From Dioctria linearis (Eukaryota > Arthropoda > Insecta > Diptera > Asilidae), in NCBI GenBank assembly GCA_963930735.1, contig OZ005740.1, positions 348,524,262-348,588,261 of the forward strand: DNA of 64,000 nucleotides, in the 5' to 3' direction. A model generated the notes under the pieces. It saw only the letters and a list, made by a program, of their open reading frames with translations. It was not told where the DNA came from and did no database searches. A program made the translations under genes and the position numbers. How positions within the stretch are numbered: position 1 is the stretch's first letter; the number at the start of each line of letters is the position of its first letter. Of the stretch, positions 38,646 to 50,345 are shown piece after piece.

Positions 38646-39419
38646 TGTTATAATAGTAATTATAATAACGAATACATAATTATGTAGTAAATAAATAATA
38701 ATTTCTTTAGTTTGGCAATGGATCAACGATAGAAAAGCTACTCATTATTATTTGTGTTATGAATTAAATTCAAAGGTTGCTCAATCATCAAGCTATTAAA
38801 ACAGGAAGTCTTAACTGTTATACGGTTATTATTCTCCTATCAAGTAAATTCCCTCCAAAATCTACTTTAAAATTGTATTTTTTTCAAGACAGTTTGTTTT
38901 TTGCTAGATATTCATTTCCTTTACTGCTTCGATGACATGGACTTAGAGCTACTCTAAGTATAAGTCATTAACTGTTATATTAAGAAAAAAAGCTTGGAGT
39001 AAGACATTATTCAAATATTCATCAGATAATAACAAAAGTTAATCGGACTATGCATCGTCAATATCTGTATAGCAAAATTTAGTTACCAAGTATGTATAAC
39101 ACTTACTCATTTTGTATTTGCTGTCTGCATAATTTACGAACAGATTTAATACTAATGAACTGTTACTATCGATGAGACATCACTAGCTATTACGATAAGA
39201 GAGGCAAAGGACATGTATTCAAATAAGCTCATATAAACTTAATTCTTTTTAAGAACTGGAAAACGATAACAACTAAAATACAGAATATTCGGCAAAAGTT
39301 TTGCCAATTACAAATAAGTACAAAATACTCCTTTTGAAATTGTGTGGGCTTTTGAATGCAGAGTTCGTTCTAAACATCGATTTTGTGAAATCTAAGTGAT
39401 GGGAATTGATTCCATATGA
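38646..39419. other. AT-rich intron DNA; no gene seen
   Basis: No repeat or coding pattern is recognised. Confidence 0.35.
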
Positions 39420-40010
39420 AAACCCGAATGTTTGAAATAAAATTAACTAAAAAATTGAAAATCCCGAAGACGACCATCCAAAATGTTCTCAGTAAATTTG
39501 GGGAATCTTGTAGTGTCCAGAGAAATTCCGGCTCAGGAAGAAAGTCAGGTTCAGAAAACTAAAAATTGGACCAAAATTGATAAACAACTTTAAACGAAGT
39601 CCCAACATGTCATTGAGAGATATGGCTGGTAAGGCTGAAGTATCATCTATTACGATCCATCGAATTAAAAAAGAGAAGGCCTACGAAGTTTTCTTGTAAA
39701 ACACCGGATAGAACATCAGAAAAGAACCGATTTAGAAAATCCAGGAGCCGGATTTTGAATGAAAATTTCCTAACGAAATTCGGCTTCTGATGAAACTTAC
39801 GTGAAAGCGAACGTCAACCAGCTTCCAGGACAGAAATTTTATGTGACAAAAAAGAGAGGTGATGCAGATCCCAAGTTTAAGAATCATCGGTGGACAAAAT
39901 TTCCCATTAAATACTTAATTTGGGTAGCAATAAAAGCAATAGCAGTATAAAAGAGCGTTCGATACGTTTCTGCACAAAATTTGTTCTTGTTGATTTAATC
40001 ATTCATAGGT
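39420..40010 (+). pseudogene. Tc1/mariner-family transposase remnant
   Basis: Reading through shifts and stops, the plus strand encodes a helix-turn-helix-like N-terminal part (IPKTTIQNVLSKFGESCSVQ, then SGSGRKSG), then PNMSLRDMAGKAEVSSITIH. It continues with DETYVKANVNQLPGQKFYVT and RWTKFPIKYLIWVAI. The DETYVKA motif, holding the first catalytic Asp, and the following LPGQ are characteristic of Tc1/mariner transposases in insects. The downstream catalytic half is missing or unrecognisable after about 40010. At least three frame changes and internal stops show it is inactive. Confidence 0.75.
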
Positions 40011-41556
40011 GGTCGGTTTTTTTTTTCTGAATCAGTCCTTATATAAACGAACTGAAATGGGCCGCAGCCAACACCAACTTTGCACTTTGAGCAAAATTCA
40101 TTTCAGTCACAGCTGAAATCGATGTTGCAATTTAATCAGTCGTAATTATAATTCAGGCCTAGAGGTAACTGCACACATAGTTCAGATTTAACTTTTTGAA
40201 GTTATCATAGTTTCCTCAACGAAATGGTCTTCATTCAAGGTTGACAAACTATACACTATGGACAAAGAAAGAAATTTGTTGATGATATATGTATAAGGAA
40301 ATCGAAATGTATGATAGAAAAACGAGGTAACGTTCATTACAAAAACTGCATTCTAGAGGCATTCGCTTGAATGGGCAAGTAAAAACCTTCTCCTTTACAT
40401 CAGATCTTATTTTCAGAATCAGTTTATCTTAATACCTTCTGTTATTAAAATTTTGAATCATGTAATTTGACTATCCCTTCCATTCCGCTTCTATGTTGAG
40501 TTTATGGCGAAAAGTAAAATATAAAAGCTCTTTGGAAAATGACGTGAAAAGACAATTTAATATCAGCATTGGCACTAAGGATAAGAATGCGATTTCAGTT
40601 GATTGGATTACATCAACATCAGGTTTGTGTATTGAGAAGTTACAATGGTCATCATTCTAGTGTCCAAAAGTGTATTTACATACATTTATACATTTTTAGT
40701 TGAAACGAAACACTTTCAAATAAAAAATCTCAGCCGGTATGACCTCTACTTGTCACAGCCATATTGATATGTGCTGATATTTAGCTATGTCTTTACATGA
40801 AAATGAAAATACTGTTAACTAAAGCAAGGAAATATCTAGTAAAAAATTAGAATAAAAATTACTCCCAAACGCAAATTTTTTAGATTTCAATTCAAAAGTC
40901 TAATAAGAAATTATTGTGCTCAGTAAATTTTCGTAGAACTCCACCATAATTCCAACTTTTATAAAAAGTACTTTCAACCAATCATTGTTTTTTTTTTTCA
41001 ATTTATACCGCTGTGCATCTACGAGTAGAGTAAACAGAGTAAACACATTCTGTCTGATTTTTTAAAATAATGTTTTATACATATTTTGTTAAAGGGCAAG
41101 AGATTTTTTTCTTTATTTTTGATTGGCATTATAATCAATGAAAAGAACTTGATCTTTTACCTTAACATATAATTTAAAAAAACAAAAAAAGTTTATCATT
41201 AGTGGTAACATCACATTAAACCATACTGCAAAAAAAAATAAAAAATATCTAATCTAAAATGATTTGAATTTGTGATGATTTGCGTGTGGAAATATTTAAT
41301 TACATTTATATAAAAAGATCTTATTAAAAACAAAAAAAGTATTAAGTGAGACAAAGCAATATCACAATATTCATTAAAATCTAGTATCGTAATATATAAA
41401 TTATTCTAATGGAATGCAGTATGAAAAATACTTAATTATAAAATAAAAATAGGGATTCTATCACAAGTATATTAATACAGTTAAGTAAACTTAAAACATA
41501 AAAAATACGAAAATCAAATATATAGGAAAATTATGTAAAAGAAAACCCACATTTTA
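40011..41556. other. AT-rich DNA and probable 3' UTR of the 41.6-kb lola exon
   Basis: No gene is seen. The stretch directly below 41557 should be transcribed as 3' UTR on the minus strand. Confidence 0.35.
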
Positions 41557-41831
41557 CTAGGTAGAAAATTGTAAAAACGATTTTCTTAATACTTTTTTAT
41601 CATCGTAATAAGGCCAAGCTCCTTCCCTTCTATGTCGTTCCATATGTTTCGGTAAATTGCGACGTTGTGTCACAATTTTCGGACAAAGCGGACATTTCGC
41701 CCCCAATCCACATTCTTTAAGATGACCACGAAGTCCACTAATTTTCTTATATTTAACACCGCACTGCGGACAAACGTATCGTGGGTACCCATCATCCATG
41801 AATATAACTTTCGGTTGAATTAAATTCATAC
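41557..41831 (-). CDS. lola: lola-type alternative terminal exon (compact C2HC + C2H2 pair)
   Basis: The minus-strand acceptor CTTTTTAG is followed by leftover GT and then 90 codons to the stop at 41557. The tail starts MNLIQPKVIFMDDGYPRY and goes almost directly into the fingers, with little spacer. Finger 1 is CPQC-x12-H-x3-C (ends HLKEC), one residue shorter before the last cysteine than in the sister exons. Finger 2 is CPLC-x12-H-x3-H (ends HMERH). The linker is GLGAK, shorter than usual. After the fingers comes a basic/aromatic tail (REGAWPYYDDKKVLRKSFLQFST). The role is as for the other variable tails: alternative DNA-binding module of a nuclear BTB protein. An in-frame ORF runs past the acceptor into the intron, but that upstream stretch is low-complexity and not counted as coding. 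Confidence 0.88.
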
Positions 41832-42752
41832 CTAAAAAGAAACACATGTTATCTAGGAGACAGATTTTGGTTAACTGAATCAGTAACATTAAAGAAAAAA
41901 ATAAATAAATAGATGACAAAAACAAAACAAAACAAAAAAACAAAAAGATAAATGAAATTTAAAATTACCTTTAATATTTAGCTTGTTACGTTCGTAAAGT
42001 GTTCACGGCTATTTTAAGGCTTTTAAAATACTTCAATTTATTAAACTCTACTCCCATCACCAAAATTTATAAAGTAGTGTACTAATTGCAAGTGTGAAAA
42101 TTTTAGAATAAAAAAAAAATACTAGAAAAGAAAGGAAATTTAAATTTAAAAAATTATAAAAAAAAGTAGTAATTATATTTTTCATATATAAAAATGACAT
42201 TTGGTTTTTCAAATAACATATTTTATTCAGTAAATATAGCATTGCACAGATGTTTTTTTTTGTGAATTAACTTTATAAAATTAGTAAAATATATTTCAAT
42301 TAGAATTTACAAATTTTTTTTATATTCATAATTGAAAAAAAAAACAAAAAAAAAACTGAATTACATTTTTCGTATTCAGTCATGTATCACCGTAGGTGTT
42401 AAGTATTAATTTCATTGTACTATTGTAAGATGATACAAGACCTCTAATAATAATAATAAAACAAAAAAGAAAAAGTGTGTACTTCAACGTACCTTTAAAA
42501 AACTGAAACAGTAATGTAACATCTACTGAATGTTCCAGTGCATGTTTTAAAGTGGGAAGAGCAAAGCAAGTAAACACAAGGGAAATGAAAACTAAAATAA
42601 AGAGTTCGATTTGATTTTGATTTCACTTGAATAATGTATTAATGTAAAATATTTACTTATGTGTTTTTAAAGGTGAATTTTCATTCAATATCCTTAAAAA
42701 ATAACGAGTTTAAGTATATTACTGTACAATTTAAGACGAGTAAATATATTTA
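41832..42752. other. intron DNA upstream of the 41.8-kb lola exon
   Basis: AT-rich with A- and T-runs. No gene or named repeat is seen. Confidence 0.35.
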
Positions 42753-42760
42753 GATTATAT

Positions 42761-43059
42761 CAGGGGCGGATTTGATCACTTGGCCGCCCTAGGCCTATGG
42801 AAGATTGCCGCCCCCCTACTCCCTGTAAAACACGAAAAATTGAATGATCTATATCCAGTGAAGGGACCCCAGGCTAGAATTAGCGGAGTAGGCTGCCTCA
42901 TAAATCGGAGTAGATTTGAAAAAAATGGAGTAGAATTAAAAATAACACTTTCCAACGAATTATTTTATTTAAAAAAACGAAAACCACCAAGTTTTGCCGC
43001 CCCCTAAATCTGCCGCCCTAGGCCCGGGCCTACTCGGCCTATAGGGAAATCCGCCCCTG
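42761..43059. mobile_element. 299-bp hAT-like MITE with perfect 8-bp target-site duplication
   Basis: The ends are CAGGGGCGGATTT and its complement AAATCCGCCCCTG. They are flanked on both sides by GATTATAT (42753-42760 and 43060-43067), an exact 8-bp duplication as hAT transposases make. The interior repeats GCCGCCC and CCTAGGC words near both ends (subterminal repeats) and is far GC-richer than the surrounding DNA. There is no transposase, so it is non-autonomous. The exact duplication suggests fairly recent insertion. Confidence 0.92.
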
Positions 43060-43927
43060 GATTATATATAAATCGTTAGCATTTGATGTATACAAATTAA
43101 CTAATTCTTTTTTCAAAAATTGTACAAATAATATTCTTATTTTCATCTAAAAGCCGACATTTATGAGTTCATATAAAGCAATGCTTTTAAAATTGCAAAA
43201 ACATCGCTTTAAACCAAATACGACAATCTATAATTCCATAAAAATGTAGTTTTTTTACATCCTGCCGATTTAGTCCAAGAATTAAATTAGGACTAAATGT
43301 AGACTCTAGAAAATTAATGAAGACCTAATTATGTACCCCATACCTTGATATTAAACGGTTACTAAATTTTTCAAAGAAATGAATATTCTCTATTTCGATT
43401 ATTTTATATACATTCGATCCACAAACGACATCCATAAATGTCAATCGCAAACAACAAACTGAATAAAGAGTCAAGGAAATTTTGAATTTTTAATTAAAAT
43501 CTTATTTCATAACAAAATTTTAATTTCGACAGAAAATTAAATTAGGAGTGCTTCTTCTAGAAGCAATAAAGGAGCACAGAAGTTTCGTTAGATTTCGGTA
43601 CTGCTCTAAAGTTGATTTTTCACGGCCTGTGATTATACGCGCCGCGCCGCGCGAGCACGAGACAACGCGACGGGGGAAGCGTCTAGTTTGATCCATTTCA
43701 AGACGCCCGAGTGGATGTGTCATTTTACATACAAATGTGGCTGCAGAAATAGCGATAATTTTATACGCGGCATTTTGGAATTGATATTTAATAAAAAGGC
43801 ATTTTGGACAAAAAAATAAACAGCTTGAGCCAACAAGCGCCTTGTTATAGGCGCAACGTGAACCATATTTGAGAATTCGGTCTTAATTCGGTCAACTCGA
43901 AAACTATTTGCAAGATAAGATTCTTCA

Positions 43928-45066
43928 GGGGCCGAATTCTGTAACACGGTGAACTTGTGAATTTGGGAGATGAGAATTTTCGTTTTCTCCGATTAAAACT
44001 CCCTAATTGTCCAGTTGCAATTCGCTAGTATGTTTGGAGAATTATGGAAAACTTGAGAAGTGTGAAAAAGTTCGAATCGCCAGGAACGATAAACGGTATC
44101 AGTTTTTGGTATAGAGGGTTAATTTTTTATTATATTCAAGGTACATGGGCCTATTACCTCTCCACGTCGAGACAAATTGAATTTTTTTTAATAGGGTAGT
44201 TTTTTTAGTTTTTCTGGAATAATTGGAGAATGCAGATGAGGAGAGAAATGTATGTGGTATCAGAAAAAATTAGAGCTCGTGGCAAATGATAAAGCAGGGA
44301 AGTTGGGCGGGGAGAAAATTTTACTGCGTAAAAACTACTTTTAACACGTGGGTCATATACACCCCAGTTCCTATATTTTGCATGTATTTATTTATTTATT
44401 CCGTCCTTTCTTTCACATCAATGAGTACTTTGTTGTGAACATTTTTCTCATGGGAAATGAATTTCACAATGAAAGTTGAAAATATGCCCATTTTTGTACT
44501 AAAAAGCGATCATATTTTAACCTTAAAAAGAATTGATTCACTTCTCTTGCAGTTATCTCCGAAACCATTTATCGGACTCGAAAAATAATTACGTAATCTA
44601 ATTATAGGGCAAAATGTAGATGCGATTTCATCCTACTTAGAAGCTGTAACGTGCATATTTAAAATTTTTATAACATCTCTTCTGCACTAGAAGACGACCA
44701 AATTGACCATTTTTAGCGGGTACATTAAGTCACCAAAATCCATATATCTCTGTAAGCATTACACAGATTTCCATAATTTGTTTTTTTAAACATAGCCAAC
44801 ATATGTAGTTAATTCATAATTTTAAAATTCCCAGGTACCTAAGTACTTTCACGAAACACAACACAAACAGGCAATACTGCCAGTTGAGAATTTTTCCTCT
44901 AACTTTTCCACTTGCAAAACTCCGGAGAAATAACAAGTGGAATAGAGAATTCAGGAATTCTCAAAACAAATTTGCCGAGCTATAGAATTCCAAGTGGAGA
45001 ATTAACTGTCAAAACAACTCTTATTTCCCAAATTCCCCAATTCTCTGTGTTACATCATCCGGCCCC
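43928..45066. mobile_element. non-autonomous TIR element (GGGGCCGAATTCTGTAACAC ends)
   Basis: The left end GGGGCCGAATTCTGTAACAC and the complement of the right end GGGGCCGGATGATGTAACAC are inverted repeats. Similarity continues weakly inward (GAATTTGGGAGAT and GAATTTGGGAAAT). There is no coding frame of note inside. No target duplication could be fixed. The class is uncertain; the ends are compatible with a Harbinger-type element, but this is not proven. Confidence 0.6.
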
Positions 45067-46272
45067 CGTGGGTAGCAGATAACCAATAAACTTTGTACAA
45101 TATTCAATTGTCTACAGATTAAGCTTTTCCTCCTATACGACTTTTATAAACGCGCAGGGAATAATTTCTATGCTTACAACCTTGTCGAGAACTACTTCCG
45201 AAATGAAGATCCATCGAAAATGTATATATGCCAATCTATTATATTGGCATTCAATTGATATTCACAATATTTAAAATTTGTTTAAGGATAAGGATGCACT
45301 TGATGACCTTGGTAAATCAAGTGCCCGATGACAAATTGAAAAATCAATAGGGATAACAATGTAAAAATTTTATCGCAAATGCATATAATTTGAGTGAGTA
45401 GGTAACTGCAAATGTATTTTTTTAGCAGAAAGCCTCGTACCGAAAATAATATTTATATAGTTAATATGAAAATATGTTGATCGGTGATTTCGTAGTATAA
45501 ACCAAAAATAAATCTACTATCATTACCGAACCGAAGATACAATGTGAAATGTCTACTACTGACTCGGATAAGGATACAGCACAGGAAAACGATTCCTTGC
45601 TTTTGAAAGTTCTAGTTTTAATTTTTATTTATTTTTTCTTTGTTATGAAACATTGTTAATTTGTTATTAATCAATTTTTATTTTAATAAATTAATTAAAA
45701 TATATAGATCTTAGAACAACTTAGAAAAATTTTAGTTGAACTCATCTCATCTCATTTTATACAGTTGAGATTTTTAGTCTTTTTTTCGCGAATCATAATT
45801 ACCGTGTAAATCGTGGATGTACATTTAAAGTAGAAGGTAACAGCCAAAATATCATCTATACTATATAACAAAGCTTCGTAACATTATATACTCATATCAC
45901 ATAGAACTGTTACCATGATAGTTTGCAACACGATTCAAAGCACACAAATAGATCACAATCACAACTAACTGCATTTAGCGACGATGCCTTAATGGACAGT
46001 TACCAATGTATGGGGCCCAATTAAGATTATAAATTTTGATTTGTTTAACTCAACCCTTCCCTTCACACACACATTTGGATGATAATCCTCTTTGCTCTCT
46101 CTCTCTGGCCAGAAATAGGTGAGGTTTAGATATCGCACAGAATGGTACAAGTTCAATGGACTAAAATTCTGTACCTTTTCAAGGTTATTGGCAGGTTTTT
46201 TTCTCTCAATGTGCAGAATGCTAGAGCTGAACTTGGCTAGCATCAGATGAACTCTTTCAATATCCCTAATAA

Positions 46273-46755
46273 CCTAGACACACAGTACGATCTAATGAAT
46301 CATTAATACTAACTACTCATTAAAATGCCATGTGTCACATAGTGTACGTCATTATGGCTTGAAAATCAGATCATAATAAAGTGTTTGCCTCCTTCATTAT
46401 AGCTATAATGAGGAAAATGTGCTAGATTTGGCATATAATATAAATGTGGAGCTCCGCTGTGCATCTGCCGATTTGAAAAATAAGAAGAAGAAATGCAAAG
46501 AAATGCAAATCACAAACTTATGCTTTTTAATATAATGTTTTTCTCATTGGCAAATTGTTAAATTAACAAATAAAATAAATAAATTTATGGCTTTAATTCG
46601 ATCCATATCGATTCATTAATGTCATAAGTTTATCAAAACCCGTTTGACAGAACAATTTAATTAAAGAAATGGCTGTGTGTCTGCAGTTTATAATGAATCA
46701 TTATATACTAATGAGTCGTTAGCTATTTCTTCATTAAGGGCGCTGTGTGTCTAGG
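46273..46755. mobile_element. about 483-bp TIR element (CCTAGACACACAG ends)
   Basis: CCTAGACACACAG at the left and CTGTGTGTCTAGG at the right are exact inverted repeats. Inside each end lies a TAATGAATCATTA-like palindrome and a second inverted word (ACTCATTA and TAATGAGT). An extra GCTGTGTGTCTGCAG occurs at about 46673. It is non-coding. No target duplication is obvious. Confidence 0.65.
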
Positions 46756-47099
46756 GCATAAGAATATGTGTCGAATTAATCATCGTAAGGAACCGTATTT
46801 CAAGCACAAAGCCTATTTTATGCCTACTCAAAGTACTACTCAATATCAACTTGGTACATCACATGAAAATCACTTGAAGTCCTAGAGGATACCTATTCTT
46901 ATTATATTAGCATGTTGTGATACCTTGCATTTAGAGTGCCGCCATATGTATATACTCGCAAGGTTTTCCATTATTCTTCACACTTCCCATGTAGGTAAGC
47001 AATATTTATACAAAAATTACAATCACACTAATATAAACAACTTTAAACCGAGTTCGTTTAAAACGTGCTGGACAAATAAAAATCTGAACATCATCATTA

Positions 47100-47490
47100 A
47101 TAGAAAGTAAAGTACTCCAGCCAAATTTGGAATCCATTGTCCTAAATATATAGACGAAGAATTGTATCGATTCAACATAGATTAACGGGATTTGGAGCCT
47201 TTAACTAAACTTAATAGAAAAACATTTCATAAATTGTTTATGCAGTCTCAGAACTATACCTAATTAGACAGCAAATATAAAATTTTAAAGAATTTCATTG
47301 ACTCACCTGATACTCTGCATAAAGTGAATACTCCGTCTTATAATACAAGTAAATTTTTCATGTTTAGAATCAATAATGGTCGATCTAACACCAACTATAA
47401 TTGTCCGATGATAAGCTTCCAAATATATAAACTGGGAAAATTTGGAGACACAAGCTGTATACTTCTTATGAGAATTGTTCTCCACTTTCC
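47100..47490 (+). pseudogene. jockey-like LINE reverse-transcriptase tail remnant
   Basis: The plus strand reads SSQIWNPLS, then IYRRRIVSIQHRLTGFGAF, and after breaks FIDSPDTLHKVNTPSYNTSK, followed by FFMFRINNGRSNTNY and CPMISFQIYKLG. This follows the order found at the C-terminal end of jockey-clade RTs (xxWNPxxxxxxxRIExIQ ... RxxxxFxxPxxRTNYxxxxPM). Internal stops and a frameshift are present. Confidence 0.55.
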
Positions 47491-48666
47491 TCTAAATTGG
47501 TTCCTCGTGCTGTTTTTAGTTTTTTTTTTTGTTTTACTGATTAAGTTATTTGATTTTATTAATTTTGTGTATAACTTACAATATTTTTCATGTTATTAAC
47601 TTTTTTAATTATCCCTTAGATTTAAGTAAAAATAAGTTAAGTATTTTTTGTCATTACTCTATCTTATTACGTATACTCGTTTTTAATGTATAGAAAATAG
47701 TTTTATTTATTTTATTATATATCGTTGCTTCCTAAAAAACTAAAGAATAAAAGCGCTGTAGAATAAAGTACAAAAAGTAACACAAAATAACACAAATAAG
47801 TAAAATTAACTAAAATTCTTGAGTAAATGCTGCAAGTAATACTAACTTCATATAAAACTGAATCTGCCCATATCTCTGAAATCGTAAGTCATAGTCTAAG
47901 CTTAAAAAGGATATACTTATGTATGGTTTGATCATAAACGAAAAAAAAATTACATGTATGAATCATCACCATACGTGGTGATGATAGTAAGTGAGCTAGG
48001 GTGAGAAAGCAAACTGTTTTTCCATCTTTAACTATCCAGAATCACTAAATGTTAAAAATCTACTTGAAAAAAAAAACAAATTGCAGTCCAGTAATTCTTG
48101 ATAGTAGTTTAGATTATTTTTACATCAAACTTCAAACTAAATTTTTCATCAAAATACCACAAAATAAATAATAATGAAAAAATAAAAGTTACAATAATAC
48201 CTATATCAATAAATTATGTATGTACTTATTCCTTAAACGTATTGCACGGTATGCACAGAGAATTCAGATAACAAAAATACGAGTTCAAAATCCAAATTTA
48301 TGTAAGTTTGTTCGGATTCAGATTCCAGTGGCCGGCGCTCACCGTTGTGTTCAACAGATTTTCCAAAACTCAATATTTTCAGTGATGAAATTTGAAAAAA
48401 TATCAAGATTCTAAATTTGGTAGCTCTAATTTGCGTACTAAAACTTTGAAATACCACCATAAATTTAATATTAATTTAAATCATCACTCGACACTTATTT
48501 TTATTTATAATGACTTTCGACATTTTTCACAATATGTAATTGAATCGCTCCTATGTATCTCTATACAAATGTCAGCTTCAGCTGAATAAAATATTGTTTA
48601 GGCGGATAAAGAATTCTAATTTCACTAGCAAAAACTAATTAGATCTAAAATTAAAAGTAAAATGTC

Positions 48667-49400
48667 ACCATGTCGAGTTACAGGGTGATTAGTAAAATAT
48701 TCTCTTTTTTCATTAAACACCCTATATATTCAAAATTACACCCGGTACTCTGTTAAGACGGAATTGTATGCAGAACTTCACGACCTTTCAAACCACTGCA
48801 CAACTACCCCCGTATCCTTCCCCACCACAGAGCTATGACGCTTCAAATTTAATTTTTTTCTTTTACTTTTCGGTTTTTTTTTTCATAAATACAAAATTTC
48901 GAAAGCCCAGAGTCTCCTGTTTAATTTAACCTAATACACTTATGTTGTATCTGTGAGGGTTAAGGAGTTATTAGCTCTTAACCTATTCAGGTCAAAGATA
49001 ATTTGTCCCCTTAGTGACTGAATACACGTCATTTTATAAAAATATCGTCTATTTTTGCTATGACCTGAACAGGTTAAGAGCTAATAACTTTTTAACGGCT
49101 GCAGTTAGCACATAGGTTGTTCTAGGTTAAATTAAAGAGGAAACTCTGGGCTTTCGAGAGTTTGTAATAAAAAGTGTAGTGAGGGTATTAAAAAAACACC
49201 GAAATTTTAAATATGAAGCAACGTAACTCTGGTGTGGGGTGGGTTACAGGGGTAGTTGAGCAGTCGTTTGAAAGATCATGAAGTAGCTGCATACAATTCC
49301 ATCTTAAAATATACCGTACAGAGTGTACTTTTGAATATATAGGATGTTTAATAAAAAAAGAGAATATTTTACTACTAATCACCCTGTAACTCGACATGGT
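48667..49400. mobile_element. 734-bp foldback element with about 330-bp inverted arms
   Basis: The two halves are reverse complements from ACCATGTCGAGTTACAGGGT at the outer ends to CTCTTAACCTATTCAGGTCA at the inner end, leaving a loop of about 50 bp near 49000-49053. Clear arm matches include ATATATTCAAAA, GGAATTGTATGCAG, CACAACTACCCC, CGAAAGCCCAGAGT and AATTTAACCTA. Divergence between arms is modest with several indels. Frames seen inside (for example minus 49502-49188) are arm sequence, not genes. Confidence 0.9.
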
Positions 49401-49532
49401 AAAATTTATAAAATATAGTCTATTAGTCTGGGACACCCTGTATAGTGGAAAACGGAATTTTTGTATGGCAACCCCATGAAGAAGTTGCCCGATTTGTCTC
49501 ATTTTCGAACTTAATTTTACGTTTTTTTTTTT

Positions 49533-49709
49533 AAGTCCGTGTACAGCTTTCTAAATGAGCGTGTTCTCGAGTTATCGTGCGCAAAAACGGACGGATATGC
49601 AAAAATCAATATAACTTCCATTTTGCTCTACCATCATTATTTCTGTGCGTTACAAACGTAATGACAAACTTAGTATACCCTTTAGATTTCATCTAGGGTA
49701 TAACAAGTT
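49533..49709 (-). repeat. repeat B, copy 2
   Basis: This is the inverse of 8352-8532. It shares TCGAGTTATCG, TTTTGCTCTACCATCATTAT and GATTTCATCTAGGGTATAA. It is slightly more complete (it keeps AACGTAATGACAAACTTAGT and ATACCC between the conserved blocks). Confidence 0.65.
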
Positions 49710-49729
49710 AAGAGTTACATTTAAAATGT

Positions 49730-50345
49730 ACACAGCAAGAAAAGGAAGAACGAAATAAAAAAATAAAACTCTCTTTAAAACTTTTATGAACAAAGATAAA
49801 AAATGTGAAAGGCCAGATTACATGCAACGAAACAGAATGGCAAATGATTCATTTTTGTAAATAAATGAGAAAGGGCGGAGTTTTCAAGTTTTACTCGCGT
49901 AAAATGTTCCCGCGCTTTTGTGAAAACCGGTTTTTGCTGAAATATTGTGAGAAATATCCATTGTTTGTTAGTGTGATTCCTATGATATTTGAACAGCACG
50001 TGCTTTTGTGCACATTCGCTTTGCTCTGAAGAGATTCTCTGATAAATGAGAATTTATTTGAGAGAAATTTTACGTATCCTTTTAGTGCGTTGTTCAATTC
50101 GAAACTTATCTTTTTCTTAAAAAAGTGAGGTAATGTGATCTGATGTATATTATTATGAATAATTTAATAGGATTTTGAGGAAATCAATAAGATTTTGTCG
50201 TTCGGGTAATCCTACGTTGTCTCAGTTGCACTACAATAATGCATAGACAAGTTCTTTTCCCCCATTCATGCAAAAGACGAAAGTATGTGACATTACTTGT
50301 TTCATTCTAAAAAACATGAAAAATTTTCAATTTTGTTCGGCTGAT
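49730..50345 (+). repeat. repeat A, copy 2
   Basis: The inverse of 5836-6545 and partly the same as 1675-2260. It is continuous with repeat B (49533-49709), so A and B together probably form one element whose other copy has been split by 1.8 kb. No coding potential is recognised. Confidence 0.7.
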
